Source of the DNA: JANNSX01 sp031403155
Lineage (GTDB): Bacteria; Pseudomonadota; Alphaproteobacteria; Rhizobiales; Hyphomicrobiaceae
Direction: 5' to 3'
NCBI GenBank assembly: GCA_031403155.1
Contig: JANNSX010000068.1
Location: 1 to 11,077 of the forward strand
DNA length: 11,077 nt
Part shown: in pieces, positions 1-7,100 of the stretch
Layout of the letters: the number at the start of each line of letters is the position of its first letter
Numbering within the stretch: the stretch's first letter is position 1
Translations under genes and position numbers: made by a program
Notes under the pieces: generated by a model
What the model saw: the letters and a program-made list of their open reading frames with translations, nothing else
The model's database searches: none
Told to the model about the DNA's origin: nothing

Positions 1-16
1 GGGCGACGCGAGATAG

Positions 17-49
17 GCGACGGCGGCCACCGCTGGCGGCGGCCGTCGC
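17..49 (-). terminator. GC-rich hairpin downstream of the HD-domain gene, possible terminator
   Basis: The arms GCGACGGC (17-24) and GCCGTCGC (42-49) are perfect reverse complements, and a second small stem CCGC/GCGG (30-33, 36-39) is nested inside. The structure lies about 55 bases beyond the stop codon of the HD gene. No T-tract follows on either strand, so a classical intrinsic terminator is not shown. It could equally be a palindromic repeat fragment. Confidence 0.3.
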
Positions 50-103
50 GCTATTCGATCGCTTCGTTCGCAAGCTGACCGGAGAGTGGATCGGACCGGC
101 GAC

Positions 104-715
104 CTACGCTCCCGATCCAACCATCGGCACCTTCTCGCCCGTGCGGATGATCTTCGGATCCCAAGCGGGGCGCGTGAACACCTCTTGGATCAGCGGCTCG
201 AAATAGCCGAGCGGGCGGAAATCGTAGTCGGGATCGAAGGCTGTCTGGTCCCAACGCTCGCAGAAATCGACGCCCGTCTGGTAGTAGGGATGGTCCTTGT
301 ACATGGTGCGCGCATAGCGGTCGCCGCCGGTGTAATGCGCGTAGTAAACCATCTGGAAGACGCCGTGGGTCTTGAGCGCCCAGGTGCATTCCTCGCGGAT
401 GTAGGGGGCGACGATCGAGGCCGCGAGCTGGCTGTGGTTCATCGGCGAGAGCGCGTCGCCGATATCGTGGATCAACGCGGCGATGATCCAATCTTTGTCC
501 GCCTTATCGTTCTCGGCCATGGTCGCCGAGATCAGCGAATGCTCGAGCCGCGACACCTGGTAGCCCGAATAGCTGTTCTCGAGGTCGCGCATCTCCTTGA
601 TGATCCGGTCCGGCAGCTGCTGCTTGAACTCGTGCTCGAGTTCCTCCAGCAACTTGTAATCGGCCTCGGTGCCATCGGCCATCCGGCGAAACTTGACGAC
701 GCGGCGCTCGTCCAT
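104..715 (-). CDS. HD-domain protein of the PhnZ/MIOX-like superfamily, 203 aa, substrate unknown
   Basis: Intact 203-aa cytoplasmic protein with no signal peptide or membrane segment. An HD metal-site pattern is plain: Y49 and RLEHS with H59, the doublet H83-D84 inside ALIHDIGD, then H94, H117 and an ERWD motif ending in D156. This order matches the diiron oxygenases PhnZ and TmpB and the predicted HD phosphohydrolase group COG4341 as I remember them. Those enzymes cleave C-P bonds of hydroxylated aminophosphonates. The residue after HDIG is D87 rather than the His of PhnZ, and the Lys that follows the last metal His appears to be Gln (Q121), so phosphonate binding is doubtful. The start at 715 is supported by a purine-rich Shine-Dalgarno (complement of 723-729, GAGGGAG, 7-base spacing). 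The gene is divergent from the DMT transporters. Superfamily is fairly sure; function is not assigned. Confidence 0.85.
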   Translation of the reverse strand: MDERRVVKFRRMADGTEADYKLLEELEHEFKQQLPDRIIKEMRDLENSYSGYQVSRLEHSLISATMAENDKADKDWIIAALIHDIGDALSPMNHSQLAASIVAPYIREECTWALKTHGVFQMVYYAHYTGGDRYARTMYKDHPYYQTGVDFCERWDQTAFDPDYDFRPLGYFEPLIQEVFTRPAWDPKIIRTGEKVPMVGSGA

Positions 716-933
716 GGCGGTTCTCCCTCTATGGAGGCTGGTGTTTGCGGTAGTTTAGCACCTGGAACGCGCATCGCCAGCCTGTCTGCGGAAGGTCTCC
801 CGCGCTGTCCGCGTATGGCCCGGGCGAGCGCCGGAACGCGCGACAGGGCGGCTCTGCGATGCCGGCCTGTCACATGAGCACTGGCTGTGGCAGAACCAAC
901 CTCGACAGCCACGGATATTCACCGAGCCCACCG
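716..933. promoter_or_regulatory. Divergent intergenic region between the HD gene and the DMT transporter pair
   Basis: About 220 non-coding bases, if the first transporter starts at 934, separate two divergent units, so promoters for both should lie here. On the minus strand TAAACT (complement of 752-757) is a weak -10 candidate for the HD gene, with no convincing -35 box. No clear plus-strand promoter or operator palindrome stands out. The assignment rests on orientation only. Confidence 0.35.
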
Positions 934-1839
934 ATGACGGCCGCAGCGACCATGACCTCGACCGGCCGCACCCTCGGCATGGCGGTGACGTTGGGGGCGG
1001 CGCTGGCGCTTGCCGTCAACAATGTCAGCTTTCCCTATGTGCATGCGGCCGGATGGAATGCGCAATCGGTCGTGCTGATGCGTTTCTGCTTCGCGACCGT
1101 GGTGATCGCACTTTTCGTATTGCTTTCCGGCCGCAGCTTCGCGCTCGCCGGCCGCGACATGGGACACGCCTTCGGCAGCGGCATCACGGTGGCCATCGGC
1201 GCGATCGGGCTTTTGGGTTCGTTCCAATTCATCCCCGTCAGCCTCGCCATCGTCATCATCTACACCAATCCGGTGTTGACGGCGGTGATGCTGTCGGTCT
1301 GGCAGCGGCGGGCGCCGAGCTTGTTGCAGATCCTCTGCCTCATCACCGCATTCATCGGGGTTGCGATCTCGACCGGCCTCGACTTCTCCTCGCTCGATCC
1401 GCGCGGGCTCGTCCTCGCGCTCATCAGCGCGGCCGGTTTCGCACTGTCCTTCGCCTGGAACGGCGTCAAGCTCCGGCACGCCGACGCCATGGTGGTGACG
1501 CTCTACATGGTGCTGTCGGGAGGGATAGCAACGGCCGCCTTCATTCTGACCTCCGGAAGTTTCCTCGCGCCGGCGACCGCCATCGGCTGGCTGTTGTTCA
1601 TGATCCCGGCCTGCTGCTTCACCTTCGCCATGCTCGGCATGTTCGAGGGCGTGAAGCGGATCGGTGGCGGGCCGGCCGCCATGCTGATGAACCTGGAGCC
1701 GATCTTCACGGTCGGCCTCGCGCCGGTCGTCTTGGGTGAGACGCTGACGCCGATGCATATCGCGGGCGGTATTCTCGTCATCGCATCGGTCTATGTGTCG
1801 GAGCAGTGGGGTCGTCGTCGGAACGGGCCGCGGCCATGA
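934..1839 (+). CDS. EamA-family DMT transporter, first of a tandem pair, 301 aa
   Basis: Inner-membrane protein with about ten hydrophobic segments arranged as two EamA repeats (roughly residues 15-135 and 150-290), the standard build of drug/metabolite transporters. Family signs include the end of repeat 1 with QFIPVSLAIVIIYTNPV and the C-terminal run PAAMLMNLEPIFTV followed by LGETLTP. The substrate cannot be read from sequence; amino acids, nucleosides and related metabolites are all known for this family. The frame is open back to an ATG at 859, with further ATGs at 874 and 952. I prefer 934 because the product then has a short cytoplasmic leader before the first helix and the same length as its neighbour (301 versus 302 aa); no candidate has a strong Shine-Dalgarno. 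Its stop overlaps the next start as ATGA (1836-1839), indicating translational coupling. Confidence 0.85.
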   Translation: MTAAATMTSTGRTLGMAVTLGAALALAVNNVSFPYVHAAGWNAQSVVLMRFCFATVVIALFVLLSGRSFALAGRDMGHAFGSGITVAIGAIGLLGSFQFIPVSLAIVIIYTNPVLTAVMLSVWQRRAPSLLQILCLITAFIGVAISTGLDFSSLDPRGLVLALISAAGFALSFAWNGVKLRHADAMVVTLYMVLSGGIATAAFILTSGSFLAPATAIGWLLFMIPACCFTFAMLGMFEGVKRIGGGPAAMLMNLEPIFTVGLAPVVLGETLTPMHIAGGILVIASVYVSEQWGRRRNGPRP

Positions 1840-2744
1840 CGGACGCGGTCGCGAAAGGCTCGCGCCGTTTGCCAGCGGGCATCGCCGTGCTCGTATCCTC
1901 CGGCATCGCGGTGGGCATCGGCAACTCGTTCATCCCCGTCTACTACGCCGCCGGCGGCAACGCCCCGACCATCATGGCCGCGCGCTATGCCTGGTGCATC
2001 TTGATCTCGTGTCTGGTGCTCGTCGTGCTGCGGCGTCCCTTGCGGCTGGCGCTCGGCCAAGTGCTGCCGGCCTTCGCGTCAGGAGTCTTGTTCGGGGCCG
2101 GCGCCATCTCGGTCATCACCGCCTTCCAGTTCATTCCCGTCGGCGTCGCGATCCTCATCCTTTTCACGTTTCCGGTGCTGACGACGTTGCTGCAGGCGGT
2201 CGTCCACCGGCGGATGCCTGGCGCGGTGGAAATTGTCTGCCTTGCCGTGGCGCTTGCCGGGGTCGGGCTGACGGTCGGGCTGGACGAGGTGAAGTATGAT
2301 CCCAGAGGCGTCGTGCTCGCTCTGCTCGCGGCGTGCGCGGTGACGCTCGCCTTCATTGCCGGAGGGCGCGCGCTCGAGGGAGCCCACTCGGTCGTCGTCT
2401 CGACCTACGTCGCGATCGCCGCGCTGGCGACGGCGCTGGTCTTTGCGGTCTTCAGCGAGGGCGGGCTCGTCACGGAACTCGCCGAGGGCGGCTGGCGCGC
2501 TTTCGCGATTGTCGTCGCGACGAGCGCCATCGCCTTCTTCGGCCTGTTGATCGGCATGAAGCTCGTCGGCGCGGTGCCGGCCGCTATGCTGACGAACCTC
2601 GAAATCGTCTTCACCCTGGCCTTCGCGGCCTACTTCCTCGGCGAGGCGATGACACCGATGAAGCTCGCCGGCGCGGCGGTTGTCATTGGCGCCGTGCTGG
2701 TGGCGCAGACGCACGGATGGTGGCGGCGGGGCGGCGATAGGTGA
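1836..2744 (+). CDS. EamA-family DMT transporter, second of a tandem pair, 302 aa
   Basis: Paralogue of the gene just before it, with the same two-EamA-repeat, ten-helix architecture and parallel motifs: AFQFIPVGVAILILFTFPVL in repeat 1 and PAAMLTNLEIVFTL with LGEAMTP near the C-terminus. The frame remains open to a GTG at 1806, but the ATG at 1836 inside the ATGA overlap is the natural start and removes a non-conserved leader. The lengths and motif spacing shared with the upstream gene suggest local duplication followed by divergence. The pair could act as two separate exporters or importers, or as a heteromer; EamA proteins usually contain both repeats in one chain and are not known to need a partner. 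The gene ends in a Trp/Arg-rich cytoplasmic tail, and the following region carries hairpins that may end its transcript. Substrate unknown. Confidence 0.86.
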   Translation: MTDAVAKGSRRLPAGIAVLVSSGIAVGIGNSFIPVYYAAGGNAPTIMAARYAWCILISCLVLVVLRRPLRLALGQVLPAFASGVLFGAGAISVITAFQFIPVGVAILILFTFPVLTTLLQAVVHRRMPGAVEIVCLAVALAGVGLTVGLDEVKYDPRGVVLALLAACAVTLAFIAGGRALEGAHSVVVSTYVAIAALATALVFAVFSEGGLVTELAEGGWRAFAIVVATSAIAFFGLLIGMKLVGAVPAAMLTNLEIVFTLAFAAYFLGEAMTPMKLAGAAVVIGAVLVAQTHGWWRRGGDR

Positions 2745-2788
2745 CCGATCGGCGGACTATGACCTTTCCATGCGTGCTCCGTAGATCG

Positions 2789-2809
2789 CCTTCTCCCATG
2801 GGGAGAAGG
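2789..2809 (+). terminator. Perfect 9-bp hairpin after the DMT pair
   Basis: CCTTCTCCC (2789-2797) and GGGAGAAGG (2801-2809) pair perfectly around an ATG loop. It lies 45 bases after the stop of the second DMT gene and directly abuts a second palindrome. No T-run follows, so it may be a repeat unit with terminator activity rather than a classical intrinsic terminator. Confidence 0.4.
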
Positions 2810-2810
2810 T

Positions 2811-2850
2811 GGCCCATCATGCCGAAGGCATGCCTTCGGCACGATGGGCC
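2811..2850. repeat. Palindromic repeat unit A (REP-like), 40 bases with one mismatch
   Basis: The two halves meet at 2830/2831. The inner arms TGCCGAAGGCA and TGCCTTCGGCA are perfect complements, and the outer arms GGCCCATCA and CGATGGGCC differ at a single pair (2819/2842). Read on the minus strand, the right half gives CGTGCCGAAGGC, also present in unit B. The outer flank GGAAGAGGGGGTA (2851-2863) is the reverse complement, with one mismatch, of the flank of unit B. Confidence 0.75.
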
Positions 2851-2957
2851 GGAAGAGGGGGTACGATGTCTATGATGGAATTTGGTTCGACCTCACGCCC
2901 CAGCGGGCAGACCTTCGTCCCTTCGTCAGTCCTTACCCCCTCTCCCGCCTGTCGGCA

Positions 2958-3005
2958 CCCTCTCCCGTCGTGCCGGAGGCGCGCCTTCGGCACGACGGGT
3001 GAGGG
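2958..3005. repeat. Palindromic repeat unit B (REP-like), long imperfect hairpin
   Basis: The arms at 2964-2980 and 2983-2999 pair over 17 positions with one G-T wobble, and a further five pairs (2958-2962 with 3001-3005) extend the stem past one mismatch. The core GCCTTCGGCACGA repeats unit A. The left flank TACCCCCTCTCCC (2934-2946) mirrors the flank of unit A. It lies 70 bases beyond the soxG stop and could end transcription of the sox operon. Confidence 0.7.
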
Positions 3006-3074
3006 CGAACAACACCCGCTGTGCGCCGAATCAGAGAGTCATTCGCAAGAGTGAGCAACGATCAGTCCGTGGTG

Positions 3075-3713
3075 CTAATACCCGTCGAAGTGCGGCAGGT
3101 GCTGCTTGACCTGACCCTTCGGCGTCTCCAGCGGCAAGCCCCATTCGTGGCCGGCTTCGGCGAGGATGCACCAGAGATAGTCGGCCATCGAGATGCGGAT
3201 GAGGATCTCGAAGGCCGGGCCCTGGCGGCCGGTGTCGTCGCGCGTCTGCCGGAGCACCGCGACCGCGCGGGCGATGTTGGACGACACGGCCTCGCCCGCC
3301 TTGAAGGCGCGCGGGTGGAGGTCGACCGTCATCAGCTTCATCAGCATCTCGCGGGCTTTCGCGCCCTCGAGCAGGATCGCCGTGTAGTAGTCGGTGACAT
3401 CGGTGACGAGGCTCGGCGTGCCGAAGAGGGCGACATCGAGTTTTGACTTGACGTCCGCCTCCTCGCCTGGCGGCGTGAGGATCCACCATTCGTCCGGCGC
3501 GGCCCAGATGGCGGTGACGCCGTTCGCGGATGCCGTGCCCTTGACGGTGCGCGGCAGGTCGAGGCCGAGCGCGGTCGAGACGGGTGCGCCGACGCGATAG
3601 GCATCGCCCCGAAGCATGAGCTTGCCCTGGAATGGCACCTCGCGGAGCGACGCATCCGGCGAGGAGAGGCCCCGGCGATGGGCGAGAGCCGATTTGCGGC
3701 GGGTATCGCTCAT
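3075..3713 (-). CDS. soxG: Sarcosine oxidase gamma subunit
   Basis: Product of 212 aa, the usual size of SoxG. It is the small subunit of the heterotetrameric, tetrahydrofolate-dependent sarcosine oxidase, related in fold to the folate-binding domains of SoxA and the glycine-cleavage T-protein. Recognisable traits are AIWAAPDEWWILTPP (residues 68-82), the DVTDYYTAILLEGAKAR stretch (105-121) and LHPRAFKAGE (132-141) near the middle, with a Trp-rich C-terminal region ending LPHFDGY. The frame runs on upstream through soxA in a different reading, so the start at 3713 is chosen by the ATGA overlap with the soxA stop, the same junction type as elsewhere in this operon. It is the last gene of the operon; the next gene beyond the hairpin spacer is convergent. 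Identification is firm from sequence plus context. Confidence 0.93.
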   Translation of the reverse strand: MSDTRRKSALAHRRGLSSPDASLREVPFQGKLMLRGDAYRVGAPVSTALGLDLPRTVKGTASANGVTAIWAAPDEWWILTPPGEEADVKSKLDVALFGTPSLVTDVTDYYTAILLEGAKAREMLMKLMTVDLHPRAFKAGEAVSSNIARAVAVLRQTRDDTGRQGPAFEILIRISMADYLWCILAEAGHEWGLPLETPKGQVKQHLPHFDGY

Positions 3714-6700
3714 GCGCGGTCTCCTTGCGCCTTGAGGAAATCGGTCCCGGTGACCTTGACCGGGATCGGTGGTCCGCCACGGCGCGAGACGTAGAGCGTC
3801 TCGCCCATGCGGTTTCCGCCACCCGCGACGAGCGCCAGAGCGATCGAGCGTCCGGCGTTCGGGCTCATATAGCTCGAGGTGACGAAGCCGAGCATCGGCA
3901 CCGGTGGCGCGGGCTCGGTGGGCGTCGCGATGATGTGCGCGCCTTCCATGAGAACCAATTTGGGATCGTCGGTCACGAGGCCGACGAGCTGCTTGCGGTT
4001 CGTGCGTGCCGTGTCCGAGCGTGTCAGCGAGCGCTTGCCGATGAAGTCCGCGTCCTTCTTGACGAGGCTCTCCATCCGGAGATCGACCGGCGTGATAGTG
4101 CCATCGGTATCCTGGCCGACGATGATGAAACCCTTCTCGGCGCGGAGCACGTGCATGGCTTCCGTGCCGTAGGGCGTCACCTCGAGCCCAAGCGATTTCG
4201 CCGTCTCGAAAATCTTCTCCCAGAGCCAGAGCCCATAAGAGGCGGCGATGTTGATCTCGTAAGAATGCTCGCCGGTGAAGGAGATGCGGAAGACGCGCAC
4301 CGGAAGCCCGTCGATCTCTGCTTCCTTGAAGGCCATGAAGGGGAGCGCCGCCTCCGACACATCGAGATCGGGACAGAGCGAGGCTACGATTCTCTCGCAC
4401 CCAGGACCACAGATGCTGGCGACCGCCCACTGCTCCGTCACGGTGTTCATGTAGACGTCGAGGTCGGTCCACTCGGTCTGGAGGTATTCCTCGAGCCAGC
4501 CGAGCACGCGGGCCGCGCCGCCCGTCGTCGTCGTCATGTGGAAATGATCGTCGGCGAGGCAGGCCGTGACGCCGTCGTCGAACACCATGCCGTCCTCTCT
4601 GAGCATGAGGCCATAGCGGCAGCGGCCGACGCCGAGCTTCTTCCAGGCGTTCGTGTAGACGCGATTGAGAAACTCGCGCGCTTCCTGGCCCTTGATGTCA
4701 ATCTTGCCGAGCGTCGACGCATCGAGGATGCCGGCGCCCGTGCGGGCGGCGCGGGTCTCGCGCTGCACGGCCTGATGGAAGGTCTCGCCAGCCTTCGGAT
4801 AGGCCTGTGCACGCAGCCAGTCGCCGACCGGCTCGAAGATGGCGCCGTGGTCGACATGCCAATCGTGCATCGGCGTCGTCCGCCGCGGCGAGTAGAGCGG
4901 ACCGGTGTGCTGACCGGCGAGCGCGCCGAACGTCACCGGCTTGAAGGGCTGGCGATAGGTGGTGATGCCGGTCTCCGGGATCGACTGGCCGAGTGCCTTG
5001 GCGATGATGCCGAAAGCGTTGACGTTGACGGTCTTGCCCTGGTCGGTGCCCATGCCGGTCGTGGTGTAGCGCTTCACATGCTCGATCGAGCGGTAGCCCT
5101 CCTGCACCGCGAGCTTCAGGTCCTTCGATTGCACGTCGTTCTGCAAGTCGACGAAGGCGCGGGTCCGGCCCTTGTCGATGCCGGAGGGAAGCTCCGAAAT
5201 CGTGTCGACGCGGTAGTGGATCGTGCGCTCGAGCTCGACGTGCGGCGTTTCTGGCGGGGCGGTATCGATGCCCGCCTTCGAAGCGGCCTCGGCGCCGGCC
5301 TTGGCGCCCTCGGAGAGCGCATCGCCGAGCGAGGTCCGCCCATTGGCGCCGCCGGCCGAGCGCTCGCGCTGCCAGGAGACGGCCGGGCGGAAGCCCATCT
5401 GCCCCGCATCCCAGGCGAGCTTGCCGCGCGAATGCGAGAACAGCGCGGCATTCGCCGACCAGCCGCCGGAGACGGCGATGAGATCGGTCGAGATCGTGGT
5501 CTCGGGTCCGGTGACGCCGCCTTGGCCGTCGAGCGCGCGGACGACGCAGAGATGAACGCGGCTGCGTCCGCGCGTTGCGACGATGGCGGCATGCGTATAG
5601 ACGGCGATGCCAAGCCGCTTGGCCTCGGCAAGGTATTGCGGTTCGACCTCGGCGCGGGTGTCGACGATCGCCTGCACCTCGGCGCCGGCCTTGGCGAGGT
5701 CAAAGGCCGTCAGCCAGGCGCTCGAATTGTTCGTCATGACGACGGGGCGGCGGCCCGGCAGCACGGCGTAGCGATGGATGTAGGTCGAGACCGCGGAGGC
5801 GAGCATGATGCCCGGCCGGTCGTTGCCGTGGAAGACGAGCGGGCGCTCGGCGGCCCCCGTCGCGAGCACGACTTCCGCCGCGCGCACGCGCCACATCTGC
5901 TGGCGGGGCTTGCCGGCCTTGCGCAGCGCGGGTGCCAGATGGTCCTGGCAACTCTGATGCAGGCCGACGAAATTGTCGGCGTAGTAGCCGAAGGCGGTCG
6001 TGCGGGTCAGAACCGTCACTTCCGGGTGCTTCTCGAGCTCCTCGGCGATCGACTTGACCCAGGCTTGCGGTGAAAGACCGCCGATCTTGTTCGTCATCGG
6101 ATCGAGGCCAAGCAACCGGCCGCCGAGCTGCGCGGTCTCCTCGCACAGGATCACGCGCGCGCCCGATTTCGCGGCCGCGAGCGCCGCCATCAATCCGGCA
6201 GCACCGCCACCCACGACCAGCACGTCGACATGCCGGTTGAAGGATTGATAATGCTCGGGATCGGGTCCCGTCGGGGCTAAGCCGAGACCGGCGGCCTTGC
6301 GGATGCGCTTCTCGTAGAACATCCAGCCGGGCATGCCCATGAAGGTCTTGTAGTAGAAGCCGGCCGGCAGCCAGCGCCAGAACAGGTCGTTGATGGCGCC
6401 CCAATCGAAGCGAAGCGAGGGCCAGACGTTCTGCGGGCGAGCCGTGAAGCCGTCGAAGATTTCGACCTCGGTGGCACGCGTGTTCGGATCGGTCGCGACG
6501 CTATCGCGGCCCACTTGCACGAGGGCCGCAGGATCATCCGACCCCGATCCGACAATGCCGCGGGGACGGTGATACTTGAAGCTCCGCGCCACCATGTGCA
6601 CGCCGTTGGCGAGGAGCGCGGAGGCGAGCGTATCGCCCGGATGACCCTGATAGCTCCGGCCGTCGAAGATGAACTTGATCGACCGGCTGCGATCGACGAG

Positions 6701-6733
6701 GCCGCCCCTGGAGAGCCGGAATGCGCCGCTCAT
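3710..6733 (-). CDS. soxA: Sarcosine oxidase alpha subunit, 1007 aa
   Basis: Large subunit of the heterotetrameric sarcosine oxidase, which demethylates sarcosine to glycine and passes the methyl carbon to tetrahydrofolate as 5,10-methylene-THF. Domain order is clear: an N-terminal ferredoxin-like domain (about 15-100, YQGHPGDTLASALLANGV), a FAD/NAD-type Rossmann domain starting with VLVVGGGAAG (171-180), the ATGAAERP motif (291-298), a second nucleotide-binding stretch (330-355), and EHVKRYTTTGMGTDQGK (551-567). A C-terminal glycine-cleavage T-protein/folate-binding domain follows from about 625 to the end, including GILDASTLGKIDIKG. The first cysteine is near residue 197, so the ferredoxin-like domain holds no 2Fe-2S cluster, as expected for true SoxA. 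The length of about 1000 aa is normal. It overlaps soxD upstream and soxG downstream by ATGA, so the three are probably co-translated. No frameshift seen. Confidence 0.97.
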   Translation of the reverse strand: MSGAFRLSRGGLVDRSRSIKFIFDGRSYQGHPGDTLASALLANGVHMVARSFKYHRPRGIVGSGSDDPAALVQVGRDSVATDPNTRATEVEIFDGFTARPQNVWPSLRFDWGAINDLFWRWLPAGFYYKTFMGMPGWMFYEKRIRKAAGLGLAPTGPDPEHYQSFNRHVDVLVVGGGAAGLMAALAAAKSGARVILCEETAQLGGRLLGLDPMTNKIGGLSPQAWVKSIAEELEKHPEVTVLTRTTAFGYYADNFVGLHQSCQDHLAPALRKAGKPRQQMWRVRAAEVVLATGAAERPLVFHGNDRPGIMLASAVSTYIHRYAVLPGRRPVVMTNNSSAWLTAFDLAKAGAEVQAIVDTRAEVEPQYLAEAKRLGIAVYTHAAIVATRGRSRVHLCVVRALDGQGGVTGPETTISTDLIAVSGGWSANAALFSHSRGKLAWDAGQMGFRPAVSWQRERSAGGANGRTSLGDALSEGAKAGAEAASKAGIDTAPPETPHVELERTIHYRVDTISELPSGIDKGRTRAFVDLQNDVQSKDLKLAVQEGYRSIEHVKRYTTTGMGTDQGKTVNVNAFGIIAKALGQSIPETGITTYRQPFKPVTFGALAGQHTGPLYSPRRTTPMHDWHVDHGAIFEPVGDWLRAQAYPKAGETFHQAVQRETRAARTGAGILDASTLGKIDIKGQEAREFLNRVYTNAWKKLGVGRCRYGLMLREDGMVFDDGVTACLADDHFHMTTTTGGAARVLGWLEEYLQTEWTDLDVYMNTVTEQWAVASICGPGCERIVASLCPDLDVSEAALPFMAFKEAEIDGLPVRVFRISFTGEHSYEINIAASYGLWLWEKIFETAKSLGLEVTPYGTEAMHVLRAEKGFIIVGQDTDGTITPVDLRMESLVKKDADFIGKRSLTRSDTARTNRKQLVGLVTDDPKLVLMEGAHIIATPTEPAPPVPMLGFVTSSYMSPNAGRSIALALVAGGGNRMGETLYVSRRGGPPIPVKVTGTDFLKAQGDRA

Positions 6734-7095
6734 CTCGAGCCTCCGTCGCGAACGATCTTGGCCGCATCGTTGCCGGACCCGGCCGGCGGCTCGCCGGAGG
6801 GGGTTGCGGGCAGCGCGTCGCTCACCTCCGGTTTCGGATCGCCCGGCTTGTAAAAGGCGAGGAACTTGTCATTGGACGTGTTGCGCACGGCGTTGAACCA
6901 TTTGCGGCAGCCGGACGCATGCATCCAGCGTTCGCGAAACAGGCCCTTCGGGTTGTTGCGCATGAAGACGAACTCGGCCCATTGGTCGTCGGTCATCGCA
7001 TGGCTGTCGGTGGGGCGCGGGATATGCGCTTCGCCGCCATAGCTGAACTCGCTCTGGTCGCGCTCGCCGCACCAGGGGCAGGTAATGACAAGCAT
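6730..7095 (-). CDS. soxD: Sarcosine oxidase delta subunit, 121 aa
   Basis: Small zinc-binding subunit of the sarcosine oxidase complex. The start MLVITCPWCGERDQSEF is typical, giving C6 and C9; H59 and C63 in the stretch WMHASGCRKWF complete the expected zinc site. The body matches the family (ARPTDSHAMTD-type loop and FMRNNPKG). After about residue 85 the protein runs into a Pro/Gly/Ala-rich tail that makes it somewhat longer than the usual 90-110 aa. The ATG at 7095 has a GGAG Shine-Dalgarno nine bases upstream, and that site lies within the last codons of the preceding small gene. Its stop overlaps the soxA start as ATGA. Normally soxD directly follows soxB; here two foreign-looking genes separate them. 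Confidence 0.95.
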   Translation of the reverse strand: MLVITCPWCGERDQSEFSYGGEAHIPRPTDSHAMTDDQWAEFVFMRNNPKGLFRERWMHASGCRKWFNAVRNTSNDKFLAFYKPGDPKPEVSDALPATPSGEPPAGSGNDAAKIVRDGGSR

Positions 7096-7100
7096 ATGGG

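Larger units (their letters stand above)
2745..3074. other. Non-coding spacer between convergent units, rich in palindromic repeats
   Basis: These 330 bases lie between the end of the second DMT gene and the end of soxG, which converge. Short open frames here have no family features or plausible starts. The spacer contains a perfect 9-bp stem (2789-2809), a 40-base palindrome (2811-2850) and a longer hairpin (about 2958-3005). The last two share the core CGTGCCGAAGGC on one strand. The likely roles are transcription termination from both sides and mRNA 3'-end stabilisation. Confidence 0.7.

Noticed and set aside
859..933. Longer start of the first DMT transporter at 859 or 874
   Set aside because: The extra residues are polar and unlike a DMT leader. 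Starting at 934 gives a length equal to the paralogue. The choice is not certain because no strong Shine-Dalgarno supports any start.
2789..3005. The palindromes as a CRISPR array
   Set aside because: There are only two related units, in opposite orientation, without regular spacers or direct repeats.
3714..4472. N-terminal extension of the soxG frame into soxA
   Set aside because: The extension is an out-of-frame reading of soxA codons. SoxG similarity begins at the ATG overlapping the soxA stop.
3632..6073. An 813-codon open frame on the plus strand, opposite soxA
   Set aside because: It is the antisense shadow of a long GC-rich gene. The soxA frame has full domain structure, whereas the antisense product is Arg/Ala/Gly-rich with no recognisable motif.
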